Of a DNA stretch of 64,000 nt, positions 19,199-26,431 are shown piece after piece; position 1 is the first letter of the stretch, and each line of letters starts with the position of its first letter. The stretch is from positions 2,055,501 through 2,119,500 of the forward strand of contig CP054675.1 in the NCBI GenBank assembly GCA_013348845.1. Reading direction: 5' to 3'. Both the position numbers and the translations under genes were made by a program. Below the pieces are notes generated by a model that saw only the letters and a list, made by a program, of their open reading frames with translations, was not told where the DNA came from and made no database searches. This DNA is from Candidatus Tepidiaquacella proteinivora. Lineage in GTDB: Bacteria; Bacteroidota; Ignavibacteria; Tepidaquicellales; Tepidaquicellaceae.

Positions 19199-20322
19199 TT
19201 TTTCCTATTTTTCCTGTATTCTTTTATTGCATTATATATTTTCTGAGGGGGTAAATAATCCATGCAATTATATTCTTTATTTATACATTTAGGGCTATAA
19301 TAACATTTACAATCTTTATCAGGCATTATAATAACCCCGTTATTATATAACTCAAATTCGTTGGGATTAAAAATATTATTCATTAGAATAACATATTTAT
19401 TCAGTGCAATAGCAATATGCAAAGTCATTGTAACCGGTGTAACAATAATATCACAACAATTTACTAAATTAATAAACTTTTTTAATTCGAAGTTCCCGAA
19501 ATATTTAACCTTGGTTTTATCGCTTATTTTTAAATTTCTTTCGTGTTCCTGACTACCGCCAAGAAGTACTATCTCTATATCATTTTCATCTTTTAAAAGT
19601 TTTATTAATTCAACCCAGTATTCCTCTTTCCATTGTCTTGATACCCATCTGTTTCCACAACCAGTATTTAAACCGATTATTAATTTAGATTTATCTAAGT
19701 TCCAATCTACAGATAAATCAGTTTCTATATTTAAAATATATTTTTCATTCTGAAATTTAAAACCGCATATTTCAAATATTTCTTCCTGATAACTTTTTTT
19801 ATTTTCTTTTGATAAAATATCAAAAATTCCTGTCAAATATTTATGTTGTGAAAACTGATCAGCCGGATAACAAAATCTATCTTTAAGAATAAAACCGAAT
19901 TTTTTATTTGCATTAATTGATTTTGTTAATGCTATTGCTTCATTATCTTTATCTAAATTAATTAATATATCAAAATTTATTTCTTTAAGATATATTATAT
20001 TGTTAAGATTAAATTCTTTTATTAAATCAACACCGACTGAAACACATTTGAATTCTTCATTGAATTTTTTTAGAGGCACTAATTCAGGATAGTTTGTTAA
20101 CCAAACTATGAAAGAATTTGTATATTCCCTATAGAGTGGATATAGTAAGGGAGTTGTTCTGATAACATCACCTGCAGCGCCTAATTTAATTATTAATATT
20201 TTTTCTTTTATCTTATTATAATAATTACAATTGTTGCAAATTACATTATAAATTTTCGATGGCCTGCATGGTATATCACCTTTGAAAAACCTGCAATCCT
20301 CTTTTACTTCTGATATTTTCAA
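19195..20322 (-). CDS. Glycosyltransferase family 9 (heptosyltransferase-like) with cysteine-rich ends
   Basis: 375 residues. The GT9 core begins with ILIIKLGAAGDVIRTTPLL near residue 43 and has a donor-site region GLNTGCGNRW near 220 and CCDIIVTPVTMTLHIAIAL near 290. The N-terminal 35 residues carry C10, C19, C29 and C32 (with CRFFKGDIPC and CNNC), and the C terminus has another group of cysteines (CKC, C and C within about 25 residues), perhaps a structural metal site. GT9 enzymes add heptose or other sugars to lipopolysaccharide. It is first in the minus-strand half of the glycan locus. Confidence 0.85.
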   Translation of the reverse strand: MKISEVKEDCRFFKGDIPCRPSKIYNVICNNCNYYNKIKEKILIIKLGAAGDVIRTTPLLYPLYREYTNSFIVWLTNYPELVPLKKFNEEFKCVSVGVDLIKEFNLNNIIYLKEINFDILINLDKDNEAIALTKSINANKKFGFILKDRFCYPADQFSQHKYLTGIFDILSKENKKSYQEEIFEICGFKFQNEKYILNIETDLSVDWNLDKSKLIIGLNTGCGNRWVSRQWKEEYWVELIKLLKDENDIEIVLLGGSQEHERNLKISDKTKVKYFGNFELKKFINLVNCCDIIVTPVTMTLHIAIALNKYVILMNNIFNPNEFELYNNGVIIMPDKDCKCYYSPKCINKEYNCMDYLPPQKIYNAIKEYRKNRKK

Positions 20323-20343
20323 AATATAATATTATTTTAATAA

Positions 20344-20351
20344 CAAATATA
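20344..20351 (-). promoter_or_regulatory. Candidate -7 box for the minus-strand glycan operon
   Basis: On the minus strand these bases read TATATTTG, an exact TAnnTTTG box, about 20 bases upstream of the GT9 start codon. No good -33 TTG is placed correctly, so support is weak. Confidence 0.25.
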
Positions 20352-20512
20352 AGTTTAATAAAAATTTTTTGTAATACATAAATTTCTGTTGCAAAATAAA
20401 ATATTTTAAAATTATTAGAAGAATAAATGATTTTCTTTATTCATTTGAAAAAGATTTCACTCAAAAAAATTATTACTAAAATATTTTTATTCTTATATAA
20501 TAAGAGACCATA

Positions 20513-20542
20513 TTGACATTTATATTTTAAATGTTATATTTG
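20513..20542 (+). promoter_or_regulatory. Bacteroidetes-type promoter of the ligase/aminomutase operon
   Basis: TTGACA at 20513-20518 and TATATTTG at 20535-20542. The distance from TTG to TA is 19 bases, which is the spacing described for the primary sigma factor of Bacteroidetes (-33 TTTG/TTG, -7 TAnnTTTG). Transcription would begin near 20549, leaving a leader of about 24 bases to the ATG at 20573. Confidence 0.6.
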
Positions 20543-20572
20543 TGAAAAAATTTTATACGAAATTTTTGAAGT

Positions 20573-21640
20573 ATGATAGTTGGATTAACATATAATATTA
20601 AAAAGGAACAAATTGTAAAGGAAAATTTTAATAATAATATCTCAAAATATATTAATCAAAAAATTTTAGAGAATTATCCGGAAAGAATTGATGATACTTA
20701 TGCTGAATGGGATAGTATAGAAACAATAGAAACAATTAAAAACGCATTAGAAGAATATGGGAATAATGTTTTATTGATTGAAGCAGACGCAGATGCATAT
20801 TTGAAAATTATAAATAATAAACCGGAAATTGTTTTTAATGTTGCTGAAGGGTTTTACGGAGCATCAAGAGAATCTCAAATTCCTTCTTTGCTTGAAATGC
20901 TTAATATTCCTTTTACAGGGAGTGATTCAATAACTATTGGTATTTGTCATGATAAATCAAGATGTAAAGAAATATTATCTTATTATAAAATTCCAAACCC
21001 TAATTTTTTTATTGCTAATGGAAAATGTAGTTTTAAAATTAATAATTTTCCAAAATTTGTAAAACCTTTACATGAAGGATCTTCGAAAGGAATTTATAAT
21101 TCTTCTGTAGTATTTAATGAAAAAGAATTATTGAATGAAATAGAAAGAATTAAAGAACTTTATAATCAACCAGCGCTTATAGAAGATTTTATAGAGGGAA
21201 AAGAATTTACAGTGGCAATGTTAGGAAATGGTAAAAATTTAAGAGTGCTTCCAATAGTAGAAATAAATTTAAATGAGATTCCCGAAGATTTTAATAAGAT
21301 TTATTCTTATGAAGTAAAATGGTTTTTCGATACCAGAGAAAATAAACTTGATATATTTAAATGTCCTGCCGATATTAATGAACTAACTTACAAAGAAATA
21401 GAAAAAATAGCAAAAGAAACTTTCTTAAAATTAAGATTAAGAGACTGGGCAAGAATTGATATACGATTAGATAAAAACAATATTCCCAATATTATAGAAG
21501 TAAATCCACTGCCGGGTATTCTACCGAATCCGGAAGACAACTCTTGTTTTCCAAAAGCTGCGAGAGAAGCTGGAATGGATTATAATCAAATGATTAATGC
21601 AATTTTGGATGAAGCAAAAAAGAGGTACAATTTAGTTTAA
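20573..21640 (+). CDS. ATP-grasp ligase, D-Ala-D-Ala ligase-like (ligase 1)
   Basis: 355 residues, cytoplasmic. It has the fold-level landmarks of the D-alanine-D-alanine ligase family: an N-terminal domain, FVKPLHEGSSKGI at 162-174, LIEDFIEGKEF at 202-212, and metal ligands D296, E309 and N311 within EVNPLPGILPN. The family's HGxxGEDG substrate motif is missing; its place holds AEGFYGASRESQ (91-102). It therefore probably joins other amino acids through an acyl-phosphate rather than making D-Ala-D-Ala. It is first of four closely spaced genes (5 bases to the next). Automated annotation would call it ddl; I think that is doubtful. Confidence 0.8.
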   Translation: MIVGLTYNIKKEQIVKENFNNNISKYINQKILENYPERIDDTYAEWDSIETIETIKNALEEYGNNVLLIEADADAYLKIINNKPEIVFNVAEGFYGASRESQIPSLLEMLNIPFTGSDSITIGICHDKSRCKEILSYYKIPNPNFFIANGKCSFKINNFPKFVKPLHEGSSKGIYNSSVVFNEKELLNEIERIKELYNQPALIEDFIEGKEFTVAMLGNGKNLRVLPIVEINLNEIPEDFNKIYSYEVKWFFDTRENKLDIFKCPADINELTYKEIEKIAKETFLKLRLRDWARIDIRLDKNNIPNIIEVNPLPGILPNPEDNSCFPKAAREAGMDYNQMINAILDEAKKRYNLV

Positions 21641-21645
21641 AAAAT

Positions 21646-22749
21646 ATGAAAGTACATATTTTATATAATGACCCAATTCAATATGCAAAAGGGAAAATAT
21701 ATGATGATGGTGTAACTGATATTGATGTTATATCAGAACCTATTGATATGAGTGAATATGGAGTACTTGATGAAATGAAAGCAGTACAAAGAGCTTTACG
21801 AAACTCTCAACATCAAACTAAAATCGTTCCTGTAGCATTAAATATATTTAATCTTATTGATGAACTTAAAAATGATAAGCCAGATATAATTTTTAATCTT
21901 TGCGAATCACTTGATGGAGATCCAACTCAAGAGATGAATATTGCTTCGTTATTTGAATTATTAAAAATACCTTATACTGGTTCCAGGGCATTAACTTTGG
22001 GATTAGCTTTAAATAAACCAAGAGTTAAGGAGATTCTTTATTATTACAAAATTCCAACTGCTTTACATTATATATGTTCTAATCCAAGTAAATACAGAGA
22101 AAACGGATTTGAAAGAATTAAAGATAAGTTTCCACTGATTGTTAAACCCTCAAGAGAAGATGCCAGCATAGGTATTACAAATGAATCTGTTGTGTATGAT
22201 GAATTTTATTTGAAAAAAAGAATTGAATATATTGTTGAAGAATATAAACAGTCTGCCTTAATCGAAGAATACATTGATGGTAGGGAAGTGAATGTTAGTG
22301 TTGTTGGAAATGTAATTAACGATGAGAATGACCTTATTGTGTTTCCACTTTCAGAGATTGATTTTTCAGAATTACCAGAAGATTATCCCAAAATAGTCAG
22401 CTATAACAGTAAATGGATGTATAAGACAATAGAATTTTCTGGAACAAAAGCAGTATGCCCTGCAAAAAATATTTCAAAAGAACTTGAAGAAAAAATATCA
22501 TACTTAGCAAAAAGAGTTTATACTATTTTAGGGGCTTCTGATTATGCGAGAGTAGATTTTAGAGTGAAAGATGATAAACCCTATGTTTTAGAATTAAATC
22601 CAAATCCTGATATTGCTTCAGATGTAGATGAAGACACAGGTTTTACCCGAAGTGGAAAAGCTTACGGTTGGTCTTATGAAGAATTAATACAGAAAATAAT
22701 TTCATTTGCCTGGGACCGTTGGCAGAGGGAATTTAATAAAATTAAATGA
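21646..22749 (+). CDS. ATP-grasp ligase, D-Ala-D-Ala ligase-like (ligase 2)
   Basis: 367 residues, a diverged paralogue of the preceding ligase. The ATP-grasp core has LIVKPSREDASIGI (164-177), LIEEYIDGREV (205-215) and metal ligands D304, E316 and N318 in ELNPNPDIA. The substrate motif region reads CESLDGDPTQE (86-96), different both from true D-Ala-D-Ala ligases and from ligase 1. The two enzymes probably use different substrates in successive steps, as in peptide-forming ATP-grasp pairs. It lies 5 bases after ligase 1 and 17 bases before a GNAT gene. Confidence 0.8.
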   Translation: MKVHILYNDPIQYAKGKIYDDGVTDIDVISEPIDMSEYGVLDEMKAVQRALRNSQHQTKIVPVALNIFNLIDELKNDKPDIIFNLCESLDGDPTQEMNIASLFELLKIPYTGSRALTLGLALNKPRVKEILYYYKIPTALHYICSNPSKYRENGFERIKDKFPLIVKPSREDASIGITNESVVYDEFYLKKRIEYIVEEYKQSALIEEYIDGREVNVSVVGNVINDENDLIVFPLSEIDFSELPEDYPKIVSYNSKWMYKTIEFSGTKAVCPAKNISKELEEKISYLAKRVYTILGASDYARVDFRVKDDKPYVLELNPNPDIASDVDEDTGFTRSGKAYGWSYEELIQKIISFAWDRWQREFNKIK

Positions 22750-22766
22750 CAAATGGTTTTTAATTT

Positions 22767-23246
22767 ATGATAAGAAAATTAAAAATAGAAGACAGACAAA
22801 AAATTGAAGACATTTTAAGAGATACTAATAATTTTAATGATGTTGAGATATCTGTCGCAATGGAACTTATTGATGTCTATTTAAAGGATAATAATCAAAA
22901 AGATTATGAAATATTTGTTGATGAAGAACCTTATGGATTTATCAATGGATATGTTTGTATAGGACCAAGACCATTAACAAAATCAACTTACGATTTATAC
23001 TGGATAGCTGTTAACCCTTCAGTTCAATCTAAAGGAATAGGTTCAAAATTAGTTAAATATATAGAAGATTATATAAGAAATAAAGATGGTAACTTAATAT
23101 TAATCGAAACAAGTGGGAAACCTTCTTATGAAAAAGAAAGAAAATTTTATGAAAAAAATAATTATAAAAGAGTTACTGAAATAAAAGACTTTTATGATAA
23201 GGGAGATGACCTTATCATTTATTGCAAATATTTAAAAGTCGATTAA
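22767..23246 (+). CDS. GNAT family N-acetyltransferase
   Basis: 159 residues, a single GNAT domain. The acetyl-CoA pyrophosphate-binding loop is QSKGIG at 87-92 after the beta strand YDLYWIAVNP, followed by KLVKYIEDYI and, near the C terminus, FYEKNNYKR. It should acetylate an amine. It is much shorter than the beta-lysine acetyltransferase AblB (about 270 residues), so it is not a standard member of that family. Its place between two ligases and an aminomutase suggests that it caps their product. The aminomutase gene starts 26 bases downstream. Confidence 0.8.
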   Translation: MIRKLKIEDRQKIEDILRDTNNFNDVEISVAMELIDVYLKDNNQKDYEIFVDEEPYGFINGYVCIGPRPLTKSTYDLYWIAVNPSVQSKGIGSKLVKYIEDYIRNKDGNLILIETSGKPSYEKERKFYEKNNYKRVTEIKDFYDKGDDLIIYCKYLKVD

Positions 23247-23256
23247 AAATTAAAAA

Positions 23257-23261
23257 AGGAG
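23257..23261 (+). promoter_or_regulatory. Shine-Dalgarno site setting the aminomutase start
   Basis: AGGAG 11 bases upstream of the ATG at 23273. Such sites are rare in this window, where most starts have none. It favours 23273 over an upstream in-frame TTG at 23222 that would overlap the acetyltransferase gene. Confidence 0.55.
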
Positions 23262-23272
23262 AAATCCATTTT

Positions 23273-24427
23273 ATGGAACAATGGAAAGAAATGATTCGAA
23301 ACAGCATACATACTGTTGACCAGTTAGTGGAGAAGTTTGGATTAAATCGTGAAGTAGCAGAACGGTTGGATAAATTTTTTCAAGCAAGAATAAATCCTTA
23401 TTATTTATCATTAATAAAATATAAAGGGGATCCTATCTGGTTACAATGTGTCCCAGATGAAAAAGAATTAGAAGATATTAATGCTAAGGAAGACCCGCTT
23501 GATGAAGATAATATGAGCCCTGTGCCAAATATTGTTCATAGATATCCGGATAGAGTTTTATTTCTTGTAAATTCACAGTGTGGTTTATATTGCAGATTTT
23601 GTACTCGGAAAAGAAAAGTAGGAAATCCCGAGAAAATATCAATGAAAACCCTAGAATCTGCTTTTGAGTATATAAATAAGAGAACCGAAATCTCGGATGT
23701 TATTCTTTCGGGTGGTGATCCACTAATGCTTACAGATACAATGTTAGAGCGAATTTTGAGTAGACTAAGAGAAATAAAGCATATACAAATTATTAGGATA
23801 GGTACACGTATGCCATGTGTATTGCCCCAAAGAATTACTCAAAAATTATGTAGTATATTAAAAAAGTATCATCCAATTTATATAAATACTCATTTTAATC
23901 ACCCATCAGAAATCACAGAAGAAAGTTCTAAAGCATGTAATATGCTTGCAGATGTAGGTATTCCTCTTGGCAATCAAGCTGTTTTAATGAAAGGGATTAA
24001 TGATGATGCTGAAATTATAAAAGAACTTTTTAAAAAATTATTAACTATTAGAGTAAAACCTTATTACCTTTATCAAGCTGATATAACAAAAGGAACAAAT
24101 CATTTCAGAACACAATTAAGTAAAGGTTTAGAAATAATGGATAAGCTAAGGGGGCATATTTCTGGATTGGCTGTTCCTTATTTTGTTATTGATTCTCCTG
24201 GTGGTGGTGGTAAAATTCCATTACTACCTGAATATGTCGTAGCAAAGATGGAAGATAGAATCATTCTAAGAAATTATAAATATGATATTTTTGAATATCC
24301 TGATGTTCAAGTCCGAAGTAGTAAAAGCGAAAAAGCGAAAACTTTTTCAAAAGAACCCAGATATAAAAATTTAAACAAGAAAAAGCAAACTTGTAAAGAA
24401 AATAAAATTTCAATAACGGTGGAATAA
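23273..24427 (+). CDS. kamA: KamA-family radical SAM aminomutase, probably lysine 2,3-aminomutase
   Basis: 384 residues from the chosen ATG. It should shift the alpha-amino group of an amino acid to the beta carbon, using an iron-sulfur cluster, S-adenosylmethionine and PLP. Ligands C103-x3-C107-x2-C110 form the radical SAM site and the PLP lysine is K314 in PGGGGK. The two aspartates that hold the lysine side chain in clostridial lysine 2,3-aminomutase are kept (D270 in QADITKG, D307 in VIDSPGG). Glutamate 2,3-aminomutases carry Lys and Asn there. L-beta-lysine is thus the likely product. No EpmA is nearby, so a role in EF-P modification is less likely. The last 35 residues are a basic tail. 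Confidence 0.87.
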   Translation: MEQWKEMIRNSIHTVDQLVEKFGLNREVAERLDKFFQARINPYYLSLIKYKGDPIWLQCVPDEKELEDINAKEDPLDEDNMSPVPNIVHRYPDRVLFLVNSQCGLYCRFCTRKRKVGNPEKISMKTLESAFEYINKRTEISDVILSGGDPLMLTDTMLERILSRLREIKHIQIIRIGTRMPCVLPQRITQKLCSILKKYHPIYINTHFNHPSEITEESSKACNMLADVGIPLGNQAVLMKGINDDAEIIKELFKKLLTIRVKPYYLYQADITKGTNHFRTQLSKGLEIMDKLRGHISGLAVPYFVIDSPGGGGKIPLLPEYVVAKMEDRIILRNYKYDIFEYPDVQVRSSKSEKAKTFSKEPRYKNLNKKKQTCKENKISITVE

Positions 24428-24524
24428 TCTTTAATAAGATAGGTTAGATAAACTTTTTAAAATTACCTCTCTTTAATAAAATAAAATCTCATTCAAAACT
24501 TATATAGTTTATTTATTTTTATGG

Positions 24525-24553
24525 TGAAACTATATCATTTTAATTTCGTCTAA
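24525..24553 (+). promoter_or_regulatory. ECF sigma-type promoter
   Basis: TGAAAC at 24525-24530 and CGTCTAA at 24547-24553 with a 16-base spacer. This is the classic ECF promoter form (compare Bacillus SigM/SigW: TGAAAC-N16-CGTC/CGTA). The operon that follows encodes an ECF sigma factor as its third gene, so self-activation is likely. It is the only such promoter I noticed in the window. Confidence 0.65.
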
Positions 24554-24573
24554 TATATATGAAAAGTTAAAAT

Positions 24574-24587
24574 CCGGACATGTCCGG
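24574..24587. promoter_or_regulatory. 14-base perfect GC-rich palindrome in the ECF operon leader
   Basis: CCGGACATGTCCGG is a perfect inverted repeat in otherwise very AT-rich DNA. It lies about 15-28 bases after the predicted transcription start and just ahead of a Shine-Dalgarno site. It could be an operator for a dimeric repressor, or an RNA hairpin that influences ribosome loading. No U tract follows, so it is not a simple terminator. Confidence 0.55.
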
Positions 24588-24590
24588 GAA

Positions 24591-24595
24591 AGGAG
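24591..24595 (+). promoter_or_regulatory. Strong Shine-Dalgarno site
   Basis: AGGAG inside GAAAGGAG, 6 bases before the ATG at 24602. It is the clearest ribosome-binding site in the window and sits 3 bases after the palindrome. Confidence 0.65.
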
Positions 24596-24601
24596 AAAAA
24601 A

Positions 24602-24973
24602 ATGGATACTTCAGAATTAATTATATCATTAGGCGGTATGATATTTATCTTTGGTTTACCTGCTTTAATTATTTTCTGGAGCATTTCTACCAAACATAGA
24701 GAAAGGATGAGGTTAATTGAAAAAGGTATAACCCCAGAAGAAATAAAAAATTTTTCCAAACAAGAAAAAAACTATAATCCGTATAAAGGATTAAAATATG
24801 GTCTTATTTTTACTTTTTTAGGGGTAGGAATTATAATAGCTAATTTGTTGTATGAGATATTTGAGTTAGAAGATGGATATACATTCGGTTTTGTTATACT
24901 TTTTTTAGGTTTAGCATTTCTTACATATTATTTAATTATTAAAAACAAACTGAAAAATAATAAAGAATTTTAA
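24602..24973 (+). CDS. Small membrane protein, DUF6249-like
   Basis: 123 residues. There is one N-terminal membrane segment (about 7-27), a basic cytoplasmic loop with HRERMRLIEKGITPEEI, and two more membrane segments (about 62-82 and 93-111). The KHRERMRLIEKGI pattern resembles DUF6249 proteins, which often accompany ECF sigma factors. No catalytic residues are evident. It is the first gene of the ECF operon and lies 11 bases before the lipoprotein gene. It could help sense or regulate the membrane state; that is inference. Confidence 0.7.
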   Translation: MDTSELIISLGGMIFIFGLPALIIFWSISTKHRERMRLIEKGITPEEIKNFSKQEKNYNPYKGLKYGLIFTFLGVGIIIANLLYEIFELEDGYTFGFVILFLGLAFLTYYLIIKNKLKNNKEF

Positions 24974-24984
24974 ATTGAAGATCA

Positions 24985-25779
24985 ATGAGAAGATATAAAG
25001 TTTTATCAATCATTATTTTTTTTCTGATTGTTTTCCCTGCCTGCAGTTTAATAAATAAAAAATATCAGAAAACTGTAACTTATGAATATTATATAGATTC
25101 TCATGGGAAAAGATTACTTTGTATAAATAATATAGATGGGAAGTTTAAATTTGTTCAAACTGAGGATTCAATAATAAGAATTAATTATAGAACATCGATC
25201 CGATTTAAAAAGCAGGAATTAAACAAAGAAATAACCCCTCTAAAACTAGGGGTTGATACAGTTGAGGATAAGATAATTTTGAAAGTTGAGGAAAAAATTT
25301 CTGAATATAGTTTTCTAAATTTTGGAAAAGAACCTAAGGATGAATATGATATATTTGTACCGATAAATTTGGCTATTGAAATTAACTCAAATTTTTCCAA
25401 TGTTTATATTGATAATACAGCAAATGATTTCAAAATAAGTTTAATCAATGGGGATGTTATTGCTAATAAACCAAAAGGTAATTATTCTGTTAATATAATT
25501 AATGGAAAATTTAAGATTGATGCTGATTCAGTAAAAAATATAAATGTTAATATAACAAACGGTAAATTTTATTTGCAGAAAGCGTCATTATATTTTGGTG
25601 ATTTTGATTTAAATATTGAGAATGGGAAGATATTAAATTCAGGAATTAGTTTTGATAGTACTATTAAATCTAATAAAGAAACTCTTGTTGCAAAAAGGGG
25701 AAAGTCAGAAAATAAATTGGTAGTAAATATAGTAAATGGTAGAATATATTTAAAAGATAATGTCAAAGTGGAGGATTAA
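24985..25779 (+). CDS. Envelope lipoprotein with beta-strand repeats (DUF4097-like)
   Basis: 264 residues. The signal peptide ends in lipobox FPAC with C20 as the modified cysteine. Residues about 110-255 hold five or six strand-turn repeats built around NG(K/D/R), such as LINGDV, IINGKF, ITNGKF, IENGKI and IVNGRI. This fits a right-handed beta-helix like the DUF4097 putative adhesin domain. It probably sits in the periplasm or outer membrane. Its last 20 bases overlap the sigma factor gene, so the two are translated together. Confidence 0.7.
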   Translation: MRRYKVLSIIIFFLIVFPACSLINKKYQKTVTYEYYIDSHGKRLLCINNIDGKFKFVQTEDSIIRINYRTSIRFKKQELNKEITPLKLGVDTVEDKIILKVEEKISEYSFLNFGKEPKDEYDIFVPINLAIEINSNFSNVYIDNTANDFKISLINGDVIANKPKGNYSVNIINGKFKIDADSVKNINVNITNGKFYLQKASLYFGDFDLNIENGKILNSGISFDSTIKSNKETLVAKRGKSENKLVVNIVNGRIYLKDNVKVED

Positions 25780-26422
25780 ATCAAAAGACAAAAAAACTTC
25801 GTTAAATAATGAAACGAATAATGAATTAATTTCAGAATTTAAAAATTTCGTTTCTCAAAACAAAGATAAATCTTATTCGTTATGTTATAGAATATTGAAA
25901 AGCAGAGAAGATGCTGAAGATGCACTTCAAGAATCATTTTTGAGGTTTTACAAAGCTTTAAAAGAAAAAAAATATAATGGTTCTTCAAAACTTACTACAT
26001 ATTTTTATTCAATTGTCTATAATACAACCGTTGAATATTATAGAAAGAAGAAATTGAAGACTTTTAATATCAAATCTATCGAAATTATGGACGATTATTA
26101 TAAAGAAGGTGATGAATTTAAAAATATTGATGAATATAAAAATAGTATAAATATTTTTAAGAATTGCCCTGATAGAAATATGACTAAAAATGAAATATCG
26201 GAAATCATAAACCAATTTTTGAATTTAATACCTGAACATTATTCTACGATTTTAATTATGAATTATATTAATGAATTAAAAATAAATGAGATATCAAATA
26301 TATTAAATATACGAGTTGGGACTGTGAAAAATAGAATATTTAGAGCAAAGGAAAAATTAAAAAGCATACTATTGAGTATCTTTACTAAAGAAGAACTTAC
26401 TGAATATTTAAATATGAATTAA
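25760..26422 (+). CDS. ECF-type RNA polymerase sigma factor
   Basis: 220 residues. Region 2 is at about 25-100 (SREDAEDALQESFLRFY, LTTYFYSIVYNTTVEYYRKKK) and region 4 at about 145-205 (LIPEHYSTILIMNYINELKINEISNILNIRVGTVKNRIFRAKEKL). The two are joined by an unusually long, charged linker. It starts inside the lipoprotein gene, with a 20-base overlap, and is followed after 9 bases by a small membrane protein. An ECF-type promoter precedes the operon at 24525, so autoregulation is the simplest reading. Confidence 0.88.
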   Translation: MSKWRIKSKDKKTSLNNETNNELISEFKNFVSQNKDKSYSLCYRILKSREDAEDALQESFLRFYKALKEKKYNGSSKLTTYFYSIVYNTTVEYYRKKKLKTFNIKSIEIMDDYYKEGDEFKNIDEYKNSINIFKNCPDRNMTKNEISEIINQFLNLIPEHYSTILIMNYINELKINEISNILNIRVGTVKNRIFRAKEKLKSILLSIFTKEELTEYLNMN

Positions 26423-26431
26423 ATTCAAAAT

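Noticed and set aside
20573-22749. The two ligases as a duplicated ddl for peptidoglycan synthesis
   Set aside because: No mur or fts genes are near and the HGxxGEDG motif is absent in both; the acetyltransferase/aminomutase context fits a different pathway better.
23222-23272. TTG at 23222 as start of the aminomutase
   Set aside because: It would overlap the acetyltransferase gene and add 17 unusual residues; the ATG at 23273 has a good Shine-Dalgarno site.
23273-24427. EpmB-type role of the aminomutase in EF-P modification
   Set aside because: No epmA or efp gene is nearby. I keep this only as a less likely alternative, since those genes could be elsewhere.
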